From Azolla pinnata (Eukaryota > Streptophyta > Polypodiopsida > Salviniales > Salviniaceae), in NCBI GenBank assembly GCA_037176905.1, contig JBBBWG010031642.1:54330-118329 (forward strand): a DNA stretch of 64,000 nucleotides. The letters run 5' to 3'. A program made the translations under genes and the position numbers. Position 1 is the first letter of the stretch; each line of letters starts with the position of its first letter. This document shows positions 35,191 to 48,600 of the stretch, one piece after another. The notes beneath the pieces were generated by a model, which saw only the letters and a program-made list of their open reading frames with translations, made no database searches and was not told where the DNA came from.

Positions 35191-36984
35191 TTACACCACA
35201 CTAATTGCCTCGCCCCCAGATTGATTGATTTTCTTGCAAGGATTGGCTTGGAAAGCAGAATGCTCTGATAACTTAAGGGAGAGGGGGGGAGGCGAAGGAA
35301 ATGTACCGAGGTTAAGCTCTGATACACCATTCCATACATCAATCTGAATCGGAGAGGTAGGCAAGACGGGAGTAGGTCTTACAATAGTACATTGTGGTGG
35401 TGATGATGGAGTAAAACCACTCCACCCAGGGATAAGCAGAGCGTAAGCTGGAGGTGTTACAAAGCAATCTTGTAAAGCCTGTTGCATTAGAGTATTTTCA
35501 ACAGATGCTGCTGAAATCTCTTCTTCTTGCACTGCTCTTTCCACAGAGCTTAAACTGGACGAATCGGTTTTAACAGCCCCACTACGAGGAAGATTGCTCG
35601 TTAGATCCTCAGTGCAAGAAGAAGACTGCTGAAGAAGACATTCTGCCATTGATAATTCGTCCATTTCTTCATCAGCAATACAACCCTGAGTTAAATGGGG
35701 GAAGAGCTTCAATTATCATTTTGTGTTTCTACATCATGAAGGATCGCTATTCTTTCGTCTAAGCAATGGAACAGGGAGAAAATACTCACAGTTTCAGAGG
35801 TGATGTCAAATAGGCTAGATCTCCTCTTTCTTTTCGATATGTTGGATTGTCTGATGAAGTACTTCTGTGCATGGCTCGCTACCTGTGTAGGGGTCCTAGT
35901 AATGACATATCCTCGAGCTATCCCTTTCCAATCACCTTTCCCTAGCTTGTGCAAGCCCGCCAAGAACATCCGATGTTCTTCTTCAGTCCATGGAGTTCCT
36001 GTATCAGGGTAAGAAGAAACACGTTCTCGAGGTCAGAAAGAAAAGAAAAGTGAAAACGAAAGAACTGCGGACCCATTTGCATGGGATGAAAGAGGAAAGC
36101 CAACTCACAGGACGCGTTTCCTCGTCAGAAATGTGAAAGGAAAGATATAAACAATGAAAGTAGACCAAGGGTAATCGAGCGAAAGAACAGATAAAGGCCT
36201 CACTGTCGCACAGATCTAGTGATCCCAAGACATGAACCGATGGCGAAGGTGTCCATCATACAGAATGAAATATTTTAACAGAGCGGGAAGAAGAGATAAA
36301 TGGTTAAGAAAATCTGCAAGGAGGGAGTTGAAAGCACGACAACGGCAAAAATGGCTGAGGAATATGAAACCGCGGAGAAAGACAGATTTGAAAAGAGAAG
36401 GGTGGAGTTTGGACGATGAGTCGAAGAACAGGAAACCGCAGATAAAATGAATGGAAAGAAAAGATGTACAAACTGTTATATACAAGGAGATGAAGAAAAT
36501 GATGAGGGAAGCACTGGCGAAGGCGGAGGTGTCAAGGCAAAGGAAAAGAAAGAACGCTTCAGTATTTGGAAGGTGAAGCACAGCAGAGAAATAGAACGCC
36601 TCTTTTCTGACAATGCTTCCATTGAAATCTAGGAAAATACGAAGAAGAAGACGACGGAGAAGAATACGAGTAAGATGGCGCGATGCAGAAAGATCGGAGA
36701 TTCCCAAAAAAAAACGCGTTCGCATGCATTCCGCTCACATCATCAACAAACGCAACGAATCCAGAAGAGATGTATAGATAGATGGATTGGACGGATGAAA
36801 AGGCGTAAATCTTCGAACCTTTCTTGCCTCTCTTTCGATCTTTCGTGGAGGGTTGGGGAGCCACAGACGGCGTAGATATCTCGTCTGCAGAGCAAGCCTT
36901 CGCTTCGCTATTCCGATCGTTGTTCACATCGGGCTCCATGTCTGCAGAGGAGATCTGCTCTACTAGCTCGAGACGTTCGACCAT
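35191..36984 (-). CDS. One-repeat MYB transcription factor, SHAQKYF class, with EAR-like motif
   Basis: Three coding exons on the minus strand: 36984-36819, 35998-35790, 35685-35191, phases 1 and 0, giving 289 residues. The single MYB repeat (about residues 56-108) starts [20 protein letters not shown] and contains [18 protein letters not shown], the SHAQKYF signature (97-103) that recognises GATAA/I-box-like sites. The family (MYBS3/KUA1/MYB1R1) regulates sugar, light, circadian and growth responses. Unlike MYBS3 and KUA1, no N-terminal CCHC zinc knuckle is present; the first 55 residues are acidic then basic (DRKRGKK). A basic KRKRR stretch after the repeat should serve nuclear import. LSLKL at 260-264 fits the LxLxL EAR repression motif, so I infer a repressor. 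The first donor is AAAG|GTTCGA. Open frames within intron 1 are shadows. Confidence 0.9.
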
Positions 36985-39616
36985 GGAACGGCTGCAATCT
37001 ACACCTCTCTGCAGTCAAGAAAGAGAGCAAGGCCACTAATTAGAAGCAGCGATTCGGAAGAAAGCAAGGCAGCAGACACTGACAAGGCATGGAGAAGACA
37101 GCAAAAAACAGGAGATGTGGATCGTGCGGGAATCAAGAACCAGGAATCGGAAGATCGATGGCGAGAGCGTTACGTCGAGGGCGAGGCGCGAAGCAGGAAA
37201 CGGAGAGGGGGCTTTGACGCGAAGGCAGGCAAGAAGACGGCGAAGCAGATGCAGGTCGAGCTCCAGGTCCAGGTTCCAGGAGAGCACATCGATCTCGCTA
37301 CCGGCGATGAACGGGATCGAGAAGAGAATTAGGAAGAAGAAAGGAAAGGAAAGAAAGGAAAGGAAGGGGAAGGGAAGGAAGGAAGGAAAGGGAGACGGGG
37401 TGCAGGAGGGATGCGAATGGATAGGAATCTATGGCGGATGGGGAGGTAACGAACAACAGTTCCTGGTTCGAAGCTGGTGAGGGGGAAGCCCTAACCAAGA
37501 AAGGCAAAAGGGGAAGGAAGGAAGGAGAAGGAAGGGAGAAGAAGGAAGGAAGGAAGGAAGAAGCGGGGAGAGAGATGGAAACCCTAAAAGGAATCAGAGA
37601 AATGCGGGGGAGAAGAAGCAGGAGAAGACCGCCACACGCACGTTCAAACTTCTTCTTCTTCTTCTTCTTCTTCTTTTTCTTCGCTTCCTTCTTTTCTGTT
37701 AGAGACAGAGAAGCGACAGAGAGAATGTGAGCAGAGCAGAAGCAGCCATAGCCACATCTGCAGCACGGTGATGGCGATGGCGATGGCGATGGCGGTGGTG
37801 ATGGTGATGGTGATGAGCCTGTGTGCGCCTCCTAAGCACAGTTTGCTTCTTGGGTTTCATGTCCAGATAGCTTGTGTGCGCCTCCTAAGCACAGTTTGCT
37901 TCTTGGGTTTCATACCCAGATAGCCTGTGTGCGCCTCCTAAGCACAGTTTGCTTCTTGGGTTTCATGTCCAGATAGCCTGTGTGCGCCTCCTAAGCACAG
38001 TTGTTCTAGGGATGATAAGCATTGTTTGTTCTGGGATAAGCAGTTGCGTGTTCTGGGATGAGCACTGTTTGTTCTGGGGATAACGTTGATAAGCAGAGCC
38101 TGCTCTAGATTAGCAGAGCCCGTTCTGGATTGGCACTGTCTGTTTCGAGGCTTGAACCGAGCTTGGAACCGCAAGAAATCCGAACCCCTGTCTGCATCCA
38201 CTCTTGACGCCCACGGATCGCGCCAACAGACTCCGCCGCTCTTCACTTACGGGACGTCTGGCTCCCAATCGAACCCATCACGTTCCAGAAACTGCACCAT
38301 ACAGATCTGGCCTTTTTCGGCCATGTGAGTTTTCTGGGTCCACACACACAGAACAAAAAGCTCTTTGTCTTTCTATGTTTTTGTTTTTTTGACCGCGGTA
38401 GTTCTGTCTGAGAATTCAATGTCCGTTGGTTGACGACGCCACCTCACATTCCACAAACACATTCGATTGCATACGGCCAAGGACAAGATCTTGCATCTGA
38501 GAATAAAGAATACAACCTTGTATCCCAAAAGTGAGAATTTACTCATTTTTTTCACACAAATGGACTCGCCAGTAAAATGCGATCCATATGAAGTTACGAT
38601 GGTTCTGAGTAATGCCATCTCGATGCACAAGTTATCGCTGGAGTGGTCCATTGGTTTTGGCTTGAGTTTCTTCACATTGTAGGGCCTCTTTTACTTGGGA
38701 TTCGATTGTGTCGGCAGAAATTTTACTCAATTATGAAATAGGATCAACCAGTTGTGTGATATTTTTTGAGAATTGTCAAAAAATGCCGAGATCTCGTGAA
38801 GAAACAAACTAATTGCATAGTTCATGACTAGTATTAGGAGCTTCCATGAATTGCTACTACGTAACAAATACAAAAGGCACAGTGTCAAAGTTTTCTCCAA
38901 GATGTTATGGTTCCTCCACCTAAAACGATAGAGACAACATCGTTAGATACAAAACACACTAATATTATGATTGCAGACCCAAAGTCCTTTAGTTGCAGTT
39001 GGCATTATCCTAAATAGCAGTATATGTCATTGCACACATGCGTAATGACCTTACAATCACCGACAAACAACAATCTCCAATGCTCTATCGTCGAGCTAAG
39101 CGTACCGTAGAGTAAGAATCTCCCTTCCACGTGTACGATTACTCTAGCCACACCCTCGAACAAATGCCGCAGTTGAACATGCCCTGTAGGACCTTTGCAG
39201 AATCGACAAGGAATCAAGCATACTTCTGATTGGTTGGTTAGTTCGTCTCGTTTGAAATCCGAACCTCTCGAATTAGCGTAAGGACAAAACCATACGAATT
39301 CCGTAGCTAGATGCAGGGAGTCGTAGATAGATAGAACTGCGGCGTAATCATCAAACTGCTGCCGAATCCTCGGTGCTTGCTGAATCACACGTAAAAATTA
39401 GGATTATCTGCAGCCGCTTCATGTTCTTACAGGAACTTGGTTTATTTCACGACCAGTTTAGAGAATAGTTCTTATGGAGAGGGGCACTCGAAGAAATAAA
39501 GAGAAACGGAGGGGTATACGGACAATTATACTCTCTCTCTCTCTCTCTCTCTCTCCACAACCGTATTCCTTCCACCTTCCTTCGTCCCGTAACGCCATTG
39601 ATTTCCGGGAGCAGCG
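36985..39616. other. Divergent spacer between the MYB and CPC1 genes
   Basis: The MYB side (36985-37700) is strongly purine-rich on the + strand (GGAAGGAA, GAAAGG), with a CTT run at about 37652-37680. GATGGC/GATGGT repeats lie at 37768-37815, then a 53-bp minisatellite. 38040-39470 holds no supported gene; an open frame on the minus strand at 39005-39388 has no recognisable family. A short CT run at about 39530-39555 lies in the probable CPC1 leader. Confidence 0.5.
37816..38003. repeat. 53-bp minisatellite, about 3.5 copies
   Basis: Copies begin at 37816, 37869, 37922 and 37975, each opening AGC(C/T)TGTGTGCGCCTCC and nearly identical. The last copy breaks off into a looser set of GTTCTGGGATAAGCA-like repeats extending to about 38125, so an older degenerate array lies next to a recent one. 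Confidence 0.93.
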
Positions 39617-42600
39617 ATGGATCGACAGGGCTTGGCGCCATGGATGCCCGCTTCTTCCCACCCTCACGACCCTAAAACCCCCAAGCAGCGCCGCGAAGAG
39701 GCTCTCCTGCAGCCTTTCTACGAACAGGAGAGACGCCAGGTTCGTGTCCGCTCGTACCTCCCTTCCCTCCGCGCTCTCACACGCTTCTTGCTGCTGTTTC
39801 TGTCATCATAGCGGTCATGGCTACGAAGAGGGAGACGAAAACGCTTCGAAATTTAAGCCAAATTCTCTTCTTTTTTCAGCTGTTGTTGTCGTTGTTGTTA
39901 AGGCTGGCACAGGATGATGGCTATGAAAGCTAGCAGTCGTGTGCTCATCTCAGGCGCTAACGGAATTTTTAATCGTTTTCCATCTGCTATTCTCTGAATG
40001 GCGTCAGCAGATGCATTAGTGCAATATATGATGATCCAAATGCGTGCATTTCTTTCGGCCTCTATACTTGTTTGTAGTAATGCCCATTCTTACACATTCT
40101 GTCATTCGGAAGGGATGCTTGACTGAGAGTTAATTCTATGATTAACAAACTCCATCGTTATCTTAGATTCTTTGTACGAAGCTGCATTTTTCCTCACACC
40201 TCCGTATCTGGCATCTAAATGATGTGGCTACAATGTACAGTTAATCTACCATAATCTATCTGAACATAGAGAATAACAATCATAAAATCTTCATTTTTCT
40301 AGCATATGTAGAAAGGTAGAACATGAAGAGTTAGTAAAGGCACACGATGTATTTATAGCATATGCTCAGTGTATCTTCTAACGAATTAAGGATAGTACAG
40401 TATATCAACCTAAACTTTCTAATAATCTCAATCAATTTGCCTCTGAGACAGCAAATCTAATTTCCAACCATGGCAATAAAATACTTTGTATACAACACAT
40501 ATGCTAACACATATTTTAAAGTATTCTACCTTTTTCATAAGTAGTTAGGATACTTCTCGTATTTATACTAGATCTATCAGCGACATTTTCGATTCTAGCT
40601 GATATAATCTCTCTGAGCTCAGATAAGATCTGCACAAAAAATAGCGACATTCGTGGATCTGCCCGATCTCTTTGCGACACTAAACCATAATCTATGAATA
40701 TCCCCAATAGTAACTCTACCAGCCTCTCAGAAAATTGAAAGCTTTCTGCATATTTTGATCGAGCAGCCATTATTGTTGTATTATGACAGTCAGTAAATAA
40801 AATGAGATCATTTGAATATCCATGTGTATGAATATCCCAGTACCTACTTCGCCAATCTCTCTGAAAATGGAATGGCTCCTGAATATTTTGATTTGTCTGC
40901 CATGTAGGCACTGTCGTTGTATTCTCATACTTAGTGGATACAATGAAATCCTTTGAATATTTATGCGTATGAAATTGGGCATAGTAGACCACTTTTTCTG
41001 TCACAATGAATGCATAGATGTTGCGGAAAACCACTCCTAGCCAATATGTCTTATGACATCCAGGCTGCAAGTTGATTGTCTTACTTGTAAGTGGTTAAAC
41101 TTCTGAAAGTCATATTGTTGATTCCTCCAGTACAGAAATTTTCCTGAATGAGGAAATAGTTCCATATCAGAAGAAATCAGTAGAACACAGATTTTTTACT
41201 ATTTCAGCAACCTTAATTATGTGAAGGAAACATAGACTTGTTATGTATGTGGAATGCTTAGCATGTGGACTACATTAAACAGTTTTTGAATGTATTCTTT
41301 GCACTTGATCATGCATCTCCACGTTTATATTTTATTGCCTTGTTCATGACTTCCTTTGGAGGAAACTCGCCAAGTGATTACCATCGTTTTGTATTTTGCT
41401 CTTATTAGCAAGTTAGTTTTCTCTCATTAGCTTCTAAAGGAGTATGCTGTGCTTTATAGGAAGATGCACGAAAGATTCATAAACTTAAAAGCATGGAAGC
41501 AGCATGTCAAATGCGTGAAAATCAAAGAAGATTGATCCTTCAAGTAATGTGCATGGGGAGCTTCGACTCATCAAATGCATTTTTTTGTTTAAGTTTACAT
41601 AAATAATATAAGATGGATTTTTATGAATTCAGAATTTCCAAGAAAATGTGAAAAGAAGAAGGATACGAGAACTATGTGCATTTTCAGTGCATGCCTCTCT
41701 TTTGGTATGGCACACATGGCTTTAATCTTCTTATTTATACTTCACCGAAAATGCAGATCTGATAATGTGTGTAAATTGCTGCAGACATCCTGGAACCATT
41801 TGAAGAATCAAGATTATGATGCAAAAGTGGATGTTTTCGAGAAGGTCTTAGAACTGTTTCAAATAATATGGCCAGTGATTATAATCTTGTAAACCGCCTG
41901 AAATACAATATTCTCGATAATTGTAGACAAAATGATTGCAGAAAGAAAAAACATATATCAGCTGTCAAGGTTGAACGGTTTGCAAGTAGTCATTTTAAAT
42001 GTCATCTGATCAACTATAACTAGAGAGGTTTCTTCTTAATATTTGTAGAATAACTCTAAAGAATCATCTACCAAACTGATGATATCTCCTTCTGATTGTA
42101 GTGTAGACAGTGAGTCAAGAGGACCTTGAATCAACGGCTGATCGGATGAATTTTGAAAAGGATTTGAAGCTCTTTGAGAGTAAAGGCTATGCATTAGGGG
42201 AAGAGGCCACAAATGACACATCCACGTCTTCAAGCAAGGATAAAGGGAAAATAAAACAGAAAGATAATAACAAAACAGTAAAAGAAAGTAAAGAATCAAA
42301 GAAGGTAAAGTCTGGCAATTTTTCAGAAGGTTATAAAGGTGAAGGGATTGATGTGGCACTAGTTTGATGGGTTTTTATTTGTATTGGATGAAATGTTAGG
42401 AAGGAATTGATCCTTTGGCTGTAATCAAAGAGCGAGTTCTTCTATCTGAGCGGGAGCGGTTACAAATGGAGCAAAAACGGAAACTGGTAAAAATTGTCAT
42501 GGTCTATCGCTAAAATCTCATGGCCAATAAGGTTTTCAAACTTCCAATATGGGCTCAGGCAAGCTGCTTACAGATGTCTATTCAAATTATAGTTTGGCAT

Positions 42601-45600
42601 GGGAGCATTAGATGTCCTGGAAAAATCTCCTGAAACTTGTCTTTTCTACTTCGGTTTGATAGGCACACGGTCATATAGTATGTGTTGGACACGTGTTGGA
42701 ATGTCTTGGTTCTCTGCGTTTTCTCTTCTGAATCGTGGACATACAATGAATTCAAACAGATCAGCTGAATTATTTCTTAACCGTGATTGAATTTTCCGTT
42801 GCATCTTTGGATGTGATGGCAACCTGATGATTTTCAACAACTGCTTATATATGGTGTGCAGGATGCTCTCACTCAAAAGCAGAGACAAAAGGAGGTAGAG
42901 GAGTCTATAATGAAAGAGGAAGAGGTTAGAAAGGCGTCTAGTGATATCAAGCAGAAGCTCCTGGATGAAGAAGAGTGCCAGAAAGAAAAATTCAAAGAAA
43001 AAGAACAAACAATTCATCGGTTAGAGCTTGGACAGCAGCTAGCAGAACAGAGGAATCGGGAATGGGAAGCTGTTTTAGCTCAAGATCACGAGCTTCTTCT
43101 TATGATGAAACATGATCGTGATAATGAGATCAATTTTGAACAGAGCCTTTGGCAGGTAACTTGAGTATTCTTGAAACTAAGCACATTTTTCATTATGAGC
43201 ATCAGGTCATCTAGCTGTCTTGCATGATAGTTTCTTATTGGCCAATTTTTTTATTAACTCTCTTTTTGCATATGCAAAGGCGGAAAGGCTCAAGAAACTT
43301 GAACGGAAGAAGCTTAAGCATATGCTGTTGTGTGAAGAGGTTTTATTGCAGGTCATCCATGCTAGCATGATTGTTTAGCGTTACACTCTTATACGTGACA
43401 CACATGTATAATCAATGCTATCTCATCACATTTCAGATCGTAAGTTTGGCAGAGAAGATTGCATCTTATAAGGATGCCACAAATTGTGTTGTTTCTAGTA
43501 TGGACTGGTGGGAGTGGAAAAGGTTGTTTGTGAAAGGAGCTGTGCAGCCTATGGTTTTGGGGACTAAGAACTCCCTAACGAATGATACATTTGAAAATGC
43601 AGTCGAAGGAGCAGAAGAGGTCATTGCCTGAACCATTGTCAATTCCATTAGAACCACTACAACCTTTTTAGACATATAATATACAGTTTCATAAGCTGAA
43701 AATGTTGAGTAGATTACTTTTCTACTTGAAAGGGCACACATGATTCTTTCTTTCTTTCTTCGATAACTCAATCATCTATTATTGAAGTTTACTTAAGCCT
43801 AATAATCTGTGTTGTTTGTATACTGTCAGGGAGTATTTAGATCTCTAAAAGAAGTGCGTAGTACTACCTTGCACCCTATAAAGATGTAGTGTAGCATGCA
43901 TTGTTACTGTCTTATGTAAACGATCTATGCTTTAATAATGTAGATTAAGTAGACAGTAGCTCAATAATTGTGTGGCCAAACAGGCAGCTGTAATGGATTA
44001 TATCAAAGAGCAAGGAGAATGGAAGGTGTCTGAACCAGTAGGAACCAATAAAGAGCTTGGAAAGATCTTGGTTTCTCTTTTTAAATCTATAGATCCTGCT
44101 TCAAATGCACTCTTACCATCATTCCTTGCTTCTATTCGATTGAAATTAGCTGTTATTGGAGGTCCTTTCACAGGTGCACATGTTGAAAACATATATTCTT
44201 CCAGTCATAATTTACGAGTTATGGTAGATTTTTGAGTGGATTTTCCGTTTGTGCTTCAAATCCTAATATAAAACAAGTAAAACAAATGAACAATTAAAAT
44301 TTTTTTACTTCTAAAATTTGGTTGGATAATCAACCCTAATTACAGTAAAAAAGCATCCTAAAATTTCAACTTCCAGGCCGGTTCAATTGATGTCCTCGTA
44401 TCTATGGTTGTCTTATGTCGTGTTTCTAATTTTTTTCCGAGAACCAGATAAAAACCCCTATTATGAATATCTGTGGTGTGTTTTCACTGTTATATCCGTT
44501 ATTTTCACTCCCTAGAGTAATGCCTATTTATTGGACTAATACTACAATCTAATCTCGGTTCCAAAATCTAATGGGTCATACATTTCATATTAGAAAGGCT
44601 ATATCAAGCTGCTGGTATGTTTAATATTTATATTCCTGCATGGCATCCTTAGAATCATTCTTAATCACAATTAAACAAATTGTGAAAGTTTTAATAATTT
44701 TATCATGTGCAATTAAAGAGCTTGAATTTTGATAATTACACATCTGTGACGATGTTAGGCTTGTGAAATTAAATTTGAGGGCCTTACTTTGTTGACTAGC
44801 CTAGAAGGGAAGCGTTGACGGACAACATCATTATTGACAACTCAAAAAATCTAGTATTTTAAATAAAGGATGATCTCTAGTGGAAATACTGCTTGATCGC
44901 CGAGTTTGTGCACTTCTAGTCTATTTATCTGCTGCATTATTGTTTGTTCAAAACTGAAAACGTGTCACTCGTTAACCAATGTGTATGCATTAAGGTCAAG
45001 TGTTTTTTCTCATTTTGTGATGAACAAACCTTCCCTGTTGAAAAAGATTTCATTTGTCAGGTTGTGTTCAGGAAAAACATTCGTAGCTAAAGTACTGGAA
45101 GAAAAATTTGGGTTAGTTCGAATAGAAATAAAGGATATGATTTCATCAGCAATTGCAGCTGGAGAAACTGGTAGGATTCTCAGTTGTCATTATTTTAACT
45201 TATGGATTCTAACATTAATGTTAACTTCTGTCTCTTGTTACAGAAAAATGTAAAGATCTGCTGCATGAGTGTGAACAACCGCAAAGGTAATAATGCATGG
45301 CAAATATGATTGTGTCTGTTTTTCATATTGCACCAGTTGAATCCAAAATGGATGCAGTGCGTTCAAAAGCAATGATCCAACTGTGATTTGCTCAACACCT
45401 TTGCAAGAGAGGGACAAATTAGAGGACATAAAAACCGCATACATTTCTACAAGATCCTCTCTTGCAAGAGAAGCACAGACTGCAGTCATGAATGGCCTAC
45501 AGGTTTAGAATGATATATATTAAAATTTCACTATTAAAAAAACAAATTCAATTTCAAAGTAAACTCGTCTTCCTGTCCTCTAGGTGCCGGATGAAGTAGT

Positions 45601-48600
45601 TGTAAAGCTGTTGCTTCTCACTCTTGAGAACCTTGATGACTATGGTAATATTTTATCATAAAACTAGAGTAGATATATGGCATCCACTGTTGATATGTGA
45701 AGGATGAACACTTGTTATGCAACAGCAAATACAACCCTGGGAAAGGATAAGAAAAGGAAGGAAGAATCTTCAAGGCCTCAAAAATCTTATATGCCCTCTT
45801 CCCATGGCAACACATCAAAGGACAAAAATTTTTCTACACACGAAATTAATCAAGCAAATAAGAAAACCTGTCCGGGATTTATCTTGGATGGCTTTCCTAG
45901 CACGCAGAGACAAGCTGCACTTCTTGAAAAAGCTCTTCGGGGACAGGAACTTCATTTTGGATTGGATAAACCAGCTTATGTGTCAATAGTCGCTCCACCC
46001 CCAGACTCTGTATGTATCTTTTTATGGCAAGATAGAATCCTTTGTTATTGTAAAGAGTTTTACGTGAATATATTTTACTTAAGAAAATTTAAAGCAATTA
46101 GAAACATGGGTGGATTATATTGTATCCATATAAGGTATATGATATACCGAGTCCAGATGGGAAATCTCACTCTAAGAGAATTCATATTAGATGCTGGATA
46201 AGAACTAAAAAATAGACGTATCAACATTTGTTTCCACATTGGGATAATCTTGGTGGAAAAGAATAAAGGACATATACAAGTTGCAGTATGAAAGAATGTG
46301 GTTCGCCCCACAACGCCCCTTGGTAGGGAGATGACCTACTTTAAGGCTGTATTTATGCTTATCATGTTGAGGACAACTTATTTTGAAAAAAATTCTATGT
46401 GCACCATAGTTAGCCAGAGATTGAGACAGGCAGATGTGCATAAACCGCTATGGAAACATTTATATGCCAATTGTGCAACTGGCATATGGGAATGGAGGAA
46501 CAGATAGGCTTCCAATGAGCCGTTCAAGCAGGGTAGCGCCACTGTTTGTTCAAACAAGGTGTGGCTCAAGTTGCAAAGTAAACACAAATGATGCTTTAGG
46601 TTACTCTTGCTAGAAATCAAGGCCAACAGAGGGTTGTTAAAGGACAAACATAGAATAACGAAGGCTCAGCACAGATCTCATTCTTCTCACTACATCATTT
46701 AGAAGGAACATCAAACTTTTTTGTACACTCAGCCTATGCCCATATGGATCATTTCCCCGTTTCATGTTCTCACATTTGCATCCAATGAATTTAGTAAGTC
46801 TCAATGTTAAGATTGGTACATGTTTCGCCCAAATACGTGCCACGAGGGGGATGATAATTGTTGGTGTCTCTGGCAATGTGTTAACAATCTTTGATTCTTT
46901 CATTCTTTTCATATAAGGCAATGTATTAAATATATACTTTTTTTTTGTCTGTTTCATAGGCCTACTGTAATACCTTTATCTTCATTCTTGTTTGATATAT
47001 GAAAACATTTGACGATGTATTTTGTCCTTTTCGTCATTTTGGCCTCTTACAATAAAATTTTGTCTCTCTTTCTTATCTTTTGTAAATTGTCATCATCTGT
47101 GTTTGGCACTTCAATATATACATTGATTTGCCAGAGTCCAAACATCTGCATTAATTTATAGTAAATGCAGACTTCAGTTTTGATGCTCCTATAATGAAAA
47201 TGAACAAAGACCTAACTGGTTAAATTGTCCATGGAACAAATATTGCTGGCTTTGGGTAAATAAAACTGATTTGTAATTCCTGCTGGATATATCTGTATTA
47301 AGCCTAGGTTATGCTTTTCTAAACAACATTAACACATTAGGCATGTATCTGTTGTTGATTGTGTGAATACTGCTTTCATTAAAATTAACCATGTTTTGTT
47401 TTATAAACGCATGCAGATGTTTATCAACAATATGCCTATTTTCAGACTTTTCATATTGCAATTTCTTTATTTGCAAGCAGGCAGTAAAAGCAGTTAAAGC
47501 TGAATACCCATTGGATATTTTATTTATCTTAGAGTCTCTATCTGAGGGAGATGCACTAAAACAAGCGATGGGCAAGGTTGTTGATCCGAAATCTGGCACT
47601 TTGTATCATCTTGAGCACAAGCCACCACCTCCAAATGATCGAACGTATGATTTACTGAACTTTGAAGAGTTAATATCATCTATTATTAAAAAATAATTAA
47701 GTATGCCAGAAATTGGTCTCTGTATTTCACCTGAATATTGTATTGGCTTTTGAGTAGAATGTAAAGCTTGGCCCTAGAGCAACTAAGATTTTTGTCCTCA
47801 AGAGGATATAATTCCATCTTTGTAGTTGCATATGACTATAATTCCATTTTTGTCCTCAAGAGGATATAATCCCCTTCTGCAGGAATTTCTAGTGTTACTT
47901 GTAAATCAACATAGAGATTGCACACATAGAAAGGTTTTGTAGACACTAGGTTCAACTATCCCAAAATATCATGATGTTTAAGACCAATTAAAGAAAGATC
48001 AGTCCAGGAGTTTGTGATAAACACAAAATGATGGCGAACCAAGCACAGGTGGCATGTATCATTGGTTCAACCACATAGGCATGGTTTCAGTTTTTAGCTG
48101 GTGTGTAAATGATTAAAATTAGTTACATACTCTGGGTTATCAAAAGAGTAACTATACTAGTTTATAGATATGATAACTTTGGTTTCTTCAAAATTTTCTT
48201 TTTGCTACTGGTGACTCATTTGTATATATATAATTTTATTGCGTCATCGTTTGTGTAGAGGGATTGCTGGCCGATTGAAACCTGTGGAGGAAATAAATGC
48301 TGCTGGTAAACGCATAAAGGAGGCAGTACCATTGTGGAGTCAATTTTATGATTGGATTTCCACTTTCTCAAATAGTTACCTTATCTATCGGGATCAAGGA
48401 AAAAAATTAAAGATGGACAATGTGTACACTAGAACTCAAGAAATTCTTGATGCCAAGATGAAGGTTTCAGCTGCAGAGGATGCAGCAAAAGCTGCAAGTG
48501 AAGCTGATATGGCAGCTACACAATCATGTATTGAAGCTGAAAAAGCAAGCTTTCAGGCCAAGGCAATTGCTCAAAAGCTTTTTCTTTCCAAACTTGCTGA

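Noticed and set aside
36004-36725. ORFs of 74 and 169 codons on the minus strand within MYB intron 1
   Set aside because: They lie between exons joined in phase (36819 to 35998) and have intron-like composition.
39005-39388. 127-codon minus-strand ORF
   Set aside because: No recognisable family, no supporting neighbouring exons; probably chance.
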